Both the position numbers and the translations under genes were made by a program. The notes beneath the pieces were generated by a model that saw only the letters and a program-made list of their open reading frames with translations, did not search any database and was not told the origin of the DNA. Positions 7,927-16,310 of a DNA stretch of 54,136 bases are shown here, in pieces. The stretch covers positions 1 through 54,136 of the forward strand of contig CALWNQ010000018.1 in the NCBI GenBank assembly GCA_944382875.1, given 5' to 3'. Source of the DNA: an uncultured Clostridia bacterium. GTDB lineage: Bacteria > Bacillota > Clostridia > Oscillospirales > Ruminococcaceae. Every line of letters starts with the position of its first letter. The first letter of the stretch is position 1.

Positions 7927-9963
7927 ATGATGCTGTTTTCAAAATGGTGCTGTCCGGTTGCTCGGCCGGAAGAGAGCGCCTTGCTGCAGAAGGAGTTTTC
8001 TGTTCCTTCAATTGTGGCGGACATTCTGGCGGCACGCGGTATGAATGCGGCTTCTGCTGCCGGATTTCTTCAGGAACAGGAAGAGCCGGAGGACCCGTTT
8101 CTGCTCCCGGATATGGAAAAAGCTGTCTCCCGTCTGGAACAGGCAATCAATTCGGGAGAATGTATTACGATTTACGGCGATTACGATTGTGACGGTGTTA
8201 CCGCAACCGTGATGCTGTATCAGTATTTTCTTTCGGTTGGAGCCAATGTCCGGTGGTATATCCCGGAGCGGCTTGACGAAGGATATGGTTTAAACTGTGC
8301 GGCTCTGGATACCATTCGCGAATGGGGAACGACACTTCTGGTTACGGTGGATAATGGGATTTCTGCGATTCAGGAGATAGAACATGCCCGGAATCTTGGA
8401 ATGGATGTGATTGTCACCGACCATCATCAGGTAGGAAAGGAGCTTCCTGCTGCGCTTGCGGTGGTGAATCCTCATCGCAGCGATTATGAGGGAGGTTTTC
8501 CGTACCTCTGCGGTGCCGGAGTGGCGTTCAAGCTGATTGCGGCGATGGAAGGCGATTATGAGATGACGCTGGATGCGTTCGGTGCTCTGGCTGCGATCGC
8601 AACAGTGGGGGATATTGTACCGCTCACCGGTGAAAATCGCTGGATCGTAGAAAAAGGGCTATCTTTGATTGAATACAGCGATAATCCGGGCTTGCAGGCG
8701 TTGCTGGAAATTGCGGGGATGAGCGGGAAACCGGTCACTTCCCAGAAAATCGCGTTTGGGATTGCTCCCCGACTGAATGCGGCGGGACGGATGGGAAGCG
8801 CAAAATTGGCCGTACAGCTTCTGCTCGCGGAAAATCCAGAGGATGCGGCATACTTTGCGGAGGAGCTCAATGAAAAAAATATCAGCCGGCAGGAAGAGGA
8901 GGAACAGATTCTTCGTATTATTGAGCAGGAAGCGGAACGGAATCCCGAAATGCTGCTCAACCGGGTGCTGGTTTTTGCCGCTCCGGGCGTCAATCACGGT
9001 GTGGTAGGAATTGTTTCGGCAAAGCTTCTGGCTTTATACGGGAAGCCAAACATCATTCTTTCGGTGGAGGGAGATACCGCTGTCGGTTCTGCCCGGAGTG
9101 TGGAGGGGTTCTCCATCTTTAAAGCACTCAGCTTCTGTTCGGAGCTGCTAGTAAAATATGGCGGGCACAGCATGGCAGCCGGGCTGACGCTTAAAACTGC
9201 GGATATCCCTGCTTTTATCCGGAAAATCAACCGCTATGCTGCCGAGTATTACGATCAGATGCCGGTTGTCTGTCAGCGGATTGATAAGGTATTGCATGCA
9301 GGTGACATCAGTGTCGCAAGTGTTTCGGCGCTTGAGATGCTGGAACCGTATGGCGAGCGCAATCCGCAGCCGCTTTTCCTGCTGAAAAACTGCCGCATTG
9401 AGTCAGTGATCCCGCTGAGTGAAAATAAACACATCAAGCTCAAAGTTTCCTTTGAGGGAAAGAGTATATTTGTCCTGTATTTCAAGATGAGCACTGACCG
9501 GTTTCTCTATCCGATTGGCAGTATGGTGGATATTCTGGCGAATTTGGAGCTGAACCATTATAAAGAACATGTTTCCATCACTGTGCGGCTCAAGGATATT
9601 CGTCCCTCCGATTTCAACGACACCAAATTCTCCAACGCACTGCATTTTTACGAAAAAATCCGGCGGGAAGAAGTGGTGGACAGCCGGATTCTGGCGAGAT
9701 CGGTGCCGACTTTGGAAGAGCTGCGTTGGCTGTATAAGCAGCTGCGGGCAACCAAAGGAAGCTCGGTGGCGGTGGATCTGTTTTATCTGGTAACAGCATC
9801 GGCGAAAATCAATTATTGCAAATACCGGCTTATTCTGGATATTTTTACCGAGTTGGGCCTGGTTTCCATTCCGGCGGACCGTTCGGATATCGTTTTGCTC
9901 GATACCGGCAAGGTGGAGCTGGAATCCTCCCGGATTTTGACCAAGCTCCGGGAACAGGGATAA
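7927..9963 (+). CDS. recJ: Single-stranded-DNA-specific exonuclease RecJ
   Basis: 5'-3' single-strand exonuclease of recombination and mismatch/base-excision repair. 678 residues from ATG 7927, with GGGAGAGG ten bases upstream; ATG 7930 is an alternative. DHH phosphoesterase motifs: GDYDCDG at 84-90, VDNG at 141-144, TDHHQ at 164-168. The DHHA1 part carries NHGVVGIVSAKL and GGHSMAAGLTL, and an OB-like region follows. The last roughly 120 residues (after SVPTLEELRWLYKQLR) form the additional C-terminal domain found in Firmicutes RecJ. It is the first gene of a packed operon with rel; the apt gene often found between recJ and rel is absent. Confidence 0.96.
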   Translation: MMLFSKWCCPVARPEESALLQKEFSVPSIVADILAARGMNAASAAGFLQEQEEPEDPFLLPDMEKAVSRLEQAINSGECITIYGDYDCDGVTATVMLYQYFLSVGANVRWYIPERLDEGYGLNCAALDTIREWGTTLLVTVDNGISAIQEIEHARNLGMDVIVTDHHQVGKELPAALAVVNPHRSDYEGGFPYLCGAGVAFKLIAAMEGDYEMTLDAFGALAAIATVGDIVPLTGENRWIVEKGLSLIEYSDNPGLQALLEIAGMSGKPVTSQKIAFGIAPRLNAAGRMGSAKLAVQLLLAENPEDAAYFAEELNEKNISRQEEEEQILRIIEQEAERNPEMLLNRVLVFAAPGVNHGVVGIVSAKLLALYGKPNIILSVEGDTAVGSARSVEGFSIFKALSFCSELLVKYGGHSMAAGLTLKTADIPAFIRKINRYAAEYYDQMPVVCQRIDKVLHAGDISVASVSALEMLEPYGERNPQPLFLLKNCRIESVIPLSENKHIKLKVSFEGKSIFVLYFKMSTDRFLYPIGSMVDILANLELNHYKEHVSITVRLKDIRPSDFNDTKFSNALHFYEKIRREEVVDSRILARSVPTLEELRWLYKQLRATKGSSVAVDLFYLVTASAKINYCKYRLILDIFTELGLVSIPADRSDIVLLDTGKVELESSRILTKLREQG

Positions 9964-9985
9964 ATTTTTCAGAAGGGGGATTCTT

Positions 9986-12169
9986 ATGGCAAAAAACTTT
10001 CAGGACCTGCTGACAGCATTGCAACAAAGCGACAAAACCTATGATATTGAGAAAATTGAAAAAGCCTATCAGATGGCAGATGCCGCACACAGCGGCCAAA
10101 TGCGGCAGTCCGGCGAACCGTATATCACCCATCCCCTTTCGGTCGCGGTCATTCTGGTTGGTTTAGGCATGGATACAGATTGCCTGTGTGCCGCTTTGCT
10201 GCACGATGTGGTAGAAGATACCGATATTACGCTCGAGATGATCCAGAAGAAATTCGGGCATGATGTTGCGGTAATGGTGGATGGTGTCACAAAAATTAAA
10301 AAAATCCAGCTTACTACCAAAGAAGAAAAGCAGTCGGAAAATGTCCGCAAGATGCTGCTGGCGATGAGTGAGGATATCCGGGTAATTATCATCAAGCTCG
10401 CTGACCGGCTGCACAATATGCGGACTCTGGGCTTTAAAAACGGCGATAAGCAACGGGAAATTTCACTGGAAACAATGGAAATTTATGCACCGATTGCACA
10501 TCGCCTCGGTATCCGGGGTGTCAAAGAGGAGCTGGAAGATCTGTCGCTTCGATATTTGGACCCGATTGGCTACAAGGAAGTGGAGGATACCCTTGCCCTT
10601 AAAAAGGCGGACCGGGAAAAATTTATTGAGGAGATCAAAAAGAGAATCCTTGTCCGGCTGAAAGAGTACGGGATTGAGCCGCACATTGAGGGGCGTGTCA
10701 AAAGTATTTATGGCATTTACCGTAAGGTGTATATGATGGGCAAAAGCTTTGAAGAGCTTTATGATATCTATGCCGTGCGGATTATTGTGAACACTGTCAT
10801 CGAGTGTTACAATATTCTGGGTGTTATCCACGACCTGTTCCGGCCCATTCCCAACCGATTCAAGGACTATATCTCTACCCCCAAGCCCAATATGTACCAG
10901 TCGCTTCATACCACTGTTATTGATAAGGAAGGAATTCCGTTTGAAATCCAGATCCGCACCTGGGATATGCACTACACGGCGGAATTTGGTATCGCGGCCC
11001 ACTGGAAATACAAAGCCGGTATTCAGGGCAAGGATAAGCTGGAAGAGCGGCTTGCCTGGGTGCGGCATATCATCGAGAATCAACAGGATGACGGTGCCGA
11101 GGACATTGTCAAGACGATTAAAACAGACCTGGCAATCGACGACGTCTTTGTCTTTACCCCCAAAGGGGATGTAAAGAGCCTGCCGATGGGCTCCACCATC
11201 ATCGACTTTGCCTATGCCATCCACACCGCTGTCGGAAACCGGATGATCGGTGCCAAGGTGGACGGGCGGATGGTTCCGCTCGATTATCAGGTAAAAACCG
11301 GGCAGATTGTGGAAATCCTCACCTCTAAATCGGAGGGAGCCCCCAACCGCAACTGGCTTTCAATCGCCAAGACAAGCGAGGCACGCAACAAAATCCGTGC
11401 TTGGTTTAAAAAGGAACGCAAAGAAGAGAATATTGCCGAAGGAAAAGCAGAGTTTGAGCGGGAGCTGAAACGAAACCTCATTCATCTGGAAGGCGAAGAC
11501 TACCAAAAACTGGTGGATGGACTGGTCAAACGGCAGCACCGGGAAAACGCAGACGATTTTTATGCGGCGATTGGATACGGCGGGATTGTCCTTTCGCGAA
11601 TTATGCCACGGATCCGAGAGGATTATCAACGCCAGCAGAAAGAAAAAGCATTGCAAGAGGCCTCTACACAGGATCAACAGAATGCAATCCGGACAACTGC
11701 TCCCCGTAAAAACAGCAGCGGCGTGATTGTGGAAGGAATTGACAACTGTCTGGTCAAGTTTGCCAAATGCTGCAACCCGCTTCCTGGTGACGATATTATT
11801 GGGTTTGTTACCCGAGGGTACGGTGTTTCAGTTCATAAGCGAGACTGTATCAATGTAACAGCAGCAGTGCAAGATCCTGCACAAGCCGCACGGTGGGTTA
11901 ATGTTCATTGGGCGGATAACCGGGAAAGCAGTTTCCGTTCGACACTGGATATTGTCGCAAAATCTGCGCCCACCATGCTGGCAGATATCAGTGCGGCACT
12001 GGCCAATATGCGGGTGCCGGTGCATGAATTTAACGCACGGGAATTGAAAAATGGAAATCTGAACATCATTATCACAATCAGCACCCAGGGGTTGGAGCAT
12101 CTGCGAAGTATTATTCAGAAACTTGGAAAGGTTTCGGGCGTATTTTCCGTGGAGCGTTCTGGTAAATAA
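9986..12169 (+). CDS. rel: Bifunctional (p)ppGpp synthetase/hydrolase Rel
   Basis: Makes and degrades (p)ppGpp in the stringent response; 727 residues. The HD hydrolase domain shows THP (48-50), HD at 73-74 and EDTD at 77-80, so hydrolase activity is expected. The synthetase domain contains RFKDYISTPKPNMYQSLH; RFKD is the RXKD form found in bifunctional Rel rather than the EXDD of RelA. A TGS domain (DVFVFTPKGDVKSLP) follows, then a zinc-finger/RIS region (KFAKCCNPLPGDDIIGFVTR) and a C-terminal ACT domain. GAAGGGGG precedes ATG 9986. It is located between recJ and dtd, the usual clostridial order. Confidence 0.97.
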   Translation: MAKNFQDLLTALQQSDKTYDIEKIEKAYQMADAAHSGQMRQSGEPYITHPLSVAVILVGLGMDTDCLCAALLHDVVEDTDITLEMIQKKFGHDVAVMVDGVTKIKKIQLTTKEEKQSENVRKMLLAMSEDIRVIIIKLADRLHNMRTLGFKNGDKQREISLETMEIYAPIAHRLGIRGVKEELEDLSLRYLDPIGYKEVEDTLALKKADREKFIEEIKKRILVRLKEYGIEPHIEGRVKSIYGIYRKVYMMGKSFEELYDIYAVRIIVNTVIECYNILGVIHDLFRPIPNRFKDYISTPKPNMYQSLHTTVIDKEGIPFEIQIRTWDMHYTAEFGIAAHWKYKAGIQGKDKLEERLAWVRHIIENQQDDGAEDIVKTIKTDLAIDDVFVFTPKGDVKSLPMGSTIIDFAYAIHTAVGNRMIGAKVDGRMVPLDYQVKTGQIVEILTSKSEGAPNRNWLSIAKTSEARNKIRAWFKKERKEENIAEGKAEFERELKRNLIHLEGEDYQKLVDGLVKRQHRENADDFYAAIGYGGIVLSRIMPRIREDYQRQQKEKALQEASTQDQQNAIRTTAPRKNSSGVIVEGIDNCLVKFAKCCNPLPGDDIIGFVTRGYGVSVHKRDCINVTAAVQDPAQAARWVNVHWADNRESSFRSTLDIVAKSAPTMLADISAALANMRVPVHEFNARELKNGNLNIIITISTQGLEHLRSIIQKLGKVSGVFSVERSGK

Positions 12170-12178
12170 GGAGGAACC

Positions 12179-12643
12179 ATGAAACTTGTCATACAGCGAG
12201 TCACCGAAGCGTGTGTCACTTCGGAAGGAGAGGTACTTGGCCGGATCGGAAACGGTTTTTTGATCCTGATCGGCGTAATGGAGGGGGATACTCCGGATCT
12301 CTGCGATTATTTAGCAGCAAAAACAGCGGATCTTCGGGTGTTTACCGATGAGCAGGATAAACTCAACCTTTCGCTGAAAGATGTCGGCGGAGAAGCGCTG
12401 GTTGTATCAAACTTTACGTTAGGTGGTGATTGCCGAAAAGGGCATCGTCCATCCTTTATCCGTTCGGCAAAACCACCGATTGCTACCGATTTGTATGAGC
12501 TTTATATGGAAAAACTCCGGGAACAGGGCATCCATGTGGAGTCGGGCCGTTTTGGTGCACATATGGATATATCTATGACAGCACATGGGCCGATTACCAT
12601 TCTAATGGATACAGATCAGATGAAGAAAAAAGGAGGGGATTGA
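12179..12643 (+). CDS. dtd: D-aminoacyl-tRNA deacylase
   Basis: Removes D-amino acids (and glycine from mischarged tRNA-Ala in the family) from tRNA, acting as a cytoplasmic homodimer. 154 residues. The catalytic motif normally SQFTL reads SNFTL here (residues 77-81), and the cross-subunit Gly-cisPro is present as HGPIT (136-140). RKGHRPSF, the adenosine-pocket stretch, is intact. AGGAGG stands before ATG 12179. It follows rel by nine bases and precedes the MBL gene by one base. The Gln to Asn change is the only oddity and may be a normal lineage variant. Confidence 0.95.
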   Translation: MKLVIQRVTEACVTSEGEVLGRIGNGFLILIGVMEGDTPDLCDYLAAKTADLRVFTDEQDKLNLSLKDVGGEALVVSNFTLGGDCRKGHRPSFIRSAKPPIATDLYELYMEKLREQGIHVESGRFGAHMDISMTAHGPITILMDTDQMKKKGGD

Positions 12644-12644
12644 A

Positions 12645-13283
12645 ATGAAGGTGGTTTCGCTACCAGTCGGGATGATCGGTACCAACTGTTATCTCACTGC
12701 GGCACAGAATGGGGATACTGCTATTATTGATCCGGGTGCGCAGCCGGATCAAATTAAAGAAGTCTTGCAGAAAAACAGCTTGACTCCCAAAATGATTCTG
12801 CTAACACATGGCCATTTCGATCACATTGGTGCGGCAGATGCACTGCGAAAGGAATTCGAGATTCCGCTTTATTTGCACCAGGCTGACGCGGATATGGTGG
12901 GCGATTCTGATCAAAACGGGGGGGTTGGCCTGATTGGAAAGCATATCACCTGTGGGTGGGATCACCTTCTTTCAGATGGAGATATCGTGGAGTTGAATGA
13001 GTTGACTTTTCAAGTAATTCACACGCCCGGCCACACCAAAGGTTCTGTTTGTTATGCGGTGGAGGATGTGCTCTTTACCGGTGATACGCTCTTTTGTGGC
13101 GGTATCGGAAGGACAGACCTCTATGGCGGGAGTTATCGGGAATTGTGTGATTCTTTGAAAAAGCTGGCCGCTTTGGAAAAGAACTACCGGGTTTATCCCG
13201 GGCATGACCGGACAACTACACTTGATGCCGAAAAGCAGCAGAATCCCTATCTCGGAAAGATGAGCTATGACGATATTATTTAA
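12645..13283 (+). CDS. MBL-fold hydrolase (glyoxalase II-like)
   Basis: Metallo-beta-lactamase-fold protein of 212 residues with the two-metal motif THGHFDH (54-60), then HTPGHTKGSV and FTGDTLFCGGIGRTDL, and a C-terminal YPGHD. This is the hydroxyacylglutathione hydrolase-like subfamily common in clostridia next to dtd. Glutathione is usually absent in these bacteria, so the true thioester substrate is unknown. It starts one base after dtd and its end overlaps the hemZ start by 17 bases, which suggests translational coupling. Confidence 0.9.
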   Translation: MKVVSLPVGMIGTNCYLTAAQNGDTAIIDPGAQPDQIKEVLQKNSLTPKMILLTHGHFDHIGAADALRKEFEIPLYLHQADADMVGDSDQNGGVGLIGKHITCGWDHLLSDGDIVELNELTFQVIHTPGHTKGSVCYAVEDVLFTGDTLFCGGIGRTDLYGGSYRELCDSLKKLAALEKNYRVYPGHDRTTTLDAEKQQNPYLGKMSYDDII

Positions 13284-14736
13284 CGGAAACCGATTCAAAT
13301 ATGAAATGGAAAATGTAGCGCGGCTTTTTTTCCCGCTCCAGCACTTCCAGTTTCAATACGATACGACCGAATTTCCATCTGATGATTTCCTCGCGTTCTT
13401 TCGAGAGGAATATGAAACAGAAGCGGAACTTACCGTTACAGTTCAGCAAGGGGATTATTTCCGGCAGGAAAAATCTCAGGTTTCATTCTCTGAAGCAGAA
13501 TATGAAAATGAATGTGAAGCGGAGTTTGCCCGGATGCTCTATCGGATTCTGGAAGAGCTGACTGGCGTCCATCCACGGTGGGGGATCTTGACTGGTATCC
13601 GTCCAGTTCACCGGATTCAGCACGGATTGGATTCCGGCAAATCAAGACGAGAAATTAATGAGGAGTTTTCCTCCCGGTTCTATGTTTCGGAGGAAAAAAT
13701 CCGGCTTTCCAATTTGATTTTTGACCAGCAGGCTCCGGTGATCGAGAGCATTTCCCCAAAAGATTTCAGCCTGTATGTCTCCATTCCGTATTGTCCTTCC
13801 CGGTGCAGCTACTGTTCGTTTGTATCGCACTCTATTACCCAGCAGAAAGCGAAAAAACTGATTCCGGAATACTTGAATTATCTTGTAAAGGAAATAAACT
13901 TTACATCTGAAATTGCAAGAGATTGTGGTCTTCGATTGCGTTCCATTTATATAGGAGGCGGCACGCCAACTGTTTTGGAACCGGAACAATTGGCGCAGAT
14001 TACTGACTGTGTGAAAAACGCCTTTACACTGATACCCGAGGTAGAATACACCATTGAAGCCGGTCGCGCCGATACGATTACACAACAGAAGTTGGATGTT
14101 ATCCGGAATGCAGGAGCAGGACGAATCAGCATAAATCCACAGACCTTTGAGGACGGCGTCCTGCGGGCTGTTGGACGGAATCATACGGCAAATCAGGTTG
14201 TAGAGTGCTATGAGATGGCACGCGCTACCGGCTTTGACTGTATCAATATGGATTTGATTGCGGGGCTTCCTACCGATACGCCGGACGGATTTGCTCGTTC
14301 ATTACAGCGTGCAATTTTCTTGCAACCGGAAAATATAACGGTACATGCGCTGTCTGTCAAGCGGGCAGCTGATCTTTATGCAACAATGGACGGAAGCGAG
14401 GATTATCGTGCAGTACAGCAGATGGTTGATTTTTCCGGGAATGAATTACCGCAGAACGGCTATCTTCCGTATTATCTTTACCGGCAGAAAAATACTCTGG
14501 GAAATCTGGAAAATGTAGGTTATGCAAAACCGGGTTACATTGGACTTTACAACATCTTCATTATGGAAGAGGTGCAGCATATTCTCGCTGTCGGTGCCGG
14601 TGCGGTGAGCAAGGTAGTTCGGCCGGGCAGGATCGATCGCTTTTTCAATTTCAAATATCCCTATGAATATATTTCCGGGTTTTCTGATATACTGGAAAGG
14701 AAGAACGCGCTTCGGAACCTGCTAAAGGAGGTGTAA
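13267..14736 (+). CDS. hemZ: HemZ-like radical SAM coproporphyrinogen oxidase-family protein
   Basis: 489-residue radical SAM protein. The Fe-S cluster motif CPSRCSYC places cysteines at 176, 180 and 183 (CX3CX2C), the SAM contact is GGGTP (230-234), and GRISINPQTFEDGVLRAVGR follows. A roughly 165-residue N-terminal extension with GVHPRWGILTGIRPVHR is typical of HemZ-type proteins as opposed to HemN. HemZ is annotated as an anaerobic coproporphyrinogen dehydrogenase, but in many clostridia without a full heme pathway its reaction is unproven; HemW-like or heme-handling roles are possible. It overlaps the MBL gene by 17 bases. Confidence 0.88.
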   Translation: MTILFNGNRFKYEMENVARLFFPLQHFQFQYDTTEFPSDDFLAFFREEYETEAELTVTVQQGDYFRQEKSQVSFSEAEYENECEAEFARMLYRILEELTGVHPRWGILTGIRPVHRIQHGLDSGKSRREINEEFSSRFYVSEEKIRLSNLIFDQQAPVIESISPKDFSLYVSIPYCPSRCSYCSFVSHSITQQKAKKLIPEYLNYLVKEINFTSEIARDCGLRLRSIYIGGGTPTVLEPEQLAQITDCVKNAFTLIPEVEYTIEAGRADTITQQKLDVIRNAGAGRISINPQTFEDGVLRAVGRNHTANQVVECYEMARATGFDCINMDLIAGLPTDTPDGFARSLQRAIFLQPENITVHALSVKRAADLYATMDGSEDYRAVQQMVDFSGNELPQNGYLPYYLYRQKNTLGNLENVGYAKPGYIGLYNIFIMEEVQHILAVGAGAVSKVVRPGRIDRFFNFKYPYEYISGFSDILERKNALRNLLKEV

Positions 14737-14739
14737 AAA

Positions 14740-15681
14740 ATGGTATCGGATACCAAAAGAAGAGTACAGCTTAACCGCATCCTGGCAGATATTGCTGTGT
14801 GCCAAGAAGATTTTGTGAATAATGCGGAGGAGTACTACCGGGAACAGGCGGAACAGGTTGCCGCAATGTTTTGTGCAGGCTTTCCGGAAAACCGTGTAAT
14901 CCTGCTTGCCGGTCCGAGCAGTTCTGGTAAAACAACAACATCCTATAATCTGCAGGCGGCTCTGAACCGACACGGAATAGATACCATTCAAATTTCTCTG
15001 GATGATTTTTTTAAAAGCAGGGAAGAAGCACCGCTTCTTGACGATGGCACTCCGGATCTGGAAACGGTAGATCTGGTGGATACTGAGCTCTTGGAAACTT
15101 GTCTAGCAGATCTTTTTGCCTTTGGAAGCAGAGATTTTCCGATTTATGATTTTGCACATGGAGGAAGGAGTAGCGAAGTTCGTCCCATTCAGTTGGGAGA
15201 TCACACCGCGTTGATCATTGAGGGACTTCACGCATTGAATCCGGTAATCTGTGCGGAGAATTTTTGCAAACATGCACTGAAAGTTTATATTTCAATTAAA
15301 ACAGAATTTTATGATGGGGATCAACGACTGCTCAGCACGCGGGAACTCAGGCTTATTCGCCGCATTATTCGGGATGCCAATTTTCGTGGCTGTCCGCCGC
15401 CGGAAACAATGGAAATGTGGAAAAACGTAGTGCGGGGGGAAGACCACTATATCCGTCCGTTCCGTAAAGATGCAGATTTCTGGTTGGATTCGGTGCATTT
15501 ATATGAGCCTTGCATTTACCGGCCTCTTTTTGAAGAGTTGATTCAAAATGTTTGTTGGCAACAACCAGACCATCGGGAAACAGCGGAAAAATTAGCAAAA
15601 AGTCTCGCGAAATTCCCGGCATTTTCAACAAAATGTGTTCCCAAGGACTCCCTTTTGCGCGAATTCATAATTTTGCCTTGA
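14740..15681 (+). CDS. Nucleoside (uridine) kinase-like protein, kinase module only
   Basis: 313 residues with a P-loop GPSSSGKT (58-65) followed by ISLDDFFKSREE, FPIYDFAHGGRSSE and LIIEGLHALNP, the substrate-binding pattern of uridine/cytidine kinase relatives. Many clostridial homologues are about 550 residues and carry a TGS/threonyl-tRNA-editing-like N-terminal half; here only about 50 residues precede the kinase fold, so this is the short form. AAGGAGGTG precedes ATG 14740, three bases after hemZ. It is the last gene of the recJ-rel operon. Phosphate acceptor (uridine or another nucleoside) not determinable by eye. Confidence 0.82.
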   Translation: MVSDTKRRVQLNRILADIAVCQEDFVNNAEEYYREQAEQVAAMFCAGFPENRVILLAGPSSSGKTTTSYNLQAALNRHGIDTIQISLDDFFKSREEAPLLDDGTPDLETVDLVDTELLETCLADLFAFGSRDFPIYDFAHGGRSSEVRPIQLGDHTALIIEGLHALNPVICAENFCKHALKVYISIKTEFYDGDQRLLSTRELRLIRRIIRDANFRGCPPPETMEMWKNVVRGEDHYIRPFRKDADFWLDSVHLYEPCIYRPLFEELIQNVCWQQPDHRETAEKLAKSLAKFPAFSTKCVPKDSLLREFIILP

Positions 15682-15706
15682 ATATCGGGTGAAAATGGGA
15701 TATAAT
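15678..15706 (+). promoter_or_regulatory. Strong promoter of the cysteine-rich protein gene
   Basis: TTGAAT (15678-15683), 17-base spacer, perfect TATAAT (15701-15706). The -35 box overlaps the stop codon of the nucleoside kinase gene. Confidence 0.8.
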
Positions 15707-15749
15707 GGTACTGAAATCCGGGCAGAGCCCGCAAAAAGGAGGAAATACG

Positions 15750-16268
15750 ATGAATCGAGTGTTAGATGATTTGATTGCTTCCGCTAAAAACCTGGCTGAT
15801 AAAGCTGGGAAGGTAACGGATAAAGCGGTAGAATTTTCCAAATTAAAATATCAGAGCGTGGTGCTTTCTTCCGAACTCCGCAATCTCTATGAAAAACTTG
15901 GAAATGCAGTGTACACTATGGTGAAATCTGATTTTGATAACAAGGACCTGATGGATTCCATTATCAGTGAGATTGATGAGGTAAAGGAAAAACTTCAGCA
16001 GATCAATATTCAGATTGCCGAGTATAATAATACCGTGATTTGCCCGGCATGCGGCGCTGTTAACGACAAAGATGCCTGCTATTGCAATAAATGCGGCAAC
16101 AAATTTGTTGAGAAAAAGGAAGAGTGCTGCTGTACAGACGAGGAAGAAAGTGACTGCTGCTGCGGCGAAACTTCCTGCTGCTGTGAAGAAAAATCGGACT
16201 GTGAAGAAAACTGCTGCTGCGGCGAAGACAAAGAATGCGGCTGCAACGAGGAAGACAAAGCCGAATAA
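15750..16268 (+). CDS. Zinc-ribbon protein with acidic cysteine-triplet tail
   Basis: 172 residues from ATG 15750 (AAAAGGAGG upstream). Residues 1-95 are a helical, charged region resembling bacterial proteins with an N-terminal coiled coil before a ribbon (LKYQSVVLSSELRNLYEKLG). Residues 98-115 hold a zinc ribbon with cysteines at 98, 101, 110, 112 and 115. The tail from 124 is almost only Cys, Glu, Asp and small residues, with four CCC triplets (126-128, 136-138, 143-145, 155-157) and single cysteines at 151, 163 and 165; 20 cysteines in total. No signal peptide or membrane segment. The tail looks metallothionein-like, but function is unknown. It has its own promoter and lies just before the spoVB-like gene. 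Confidence 0.85.
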   Translation: MNRVLDDLIASAKNLADKAGKVTDKAVEFSKLKYQSVVLSSELRNLYEKLGNAVYTMVKSDFDNKDLMDSIISEIDEVKEKLQQINIQIAEYNNTVICPACGAVNDKDACYCNKCGNKFVEKKEECCCTDEEESDCCCGETSCCCEEKSDCEENCCCGEDKECGCNEEDKAE

Positions 16269-16310
16269 TCCGGTCCCGATTCAAAACCGTTAGTGCTGGG
16301 AGTGTTGTAA

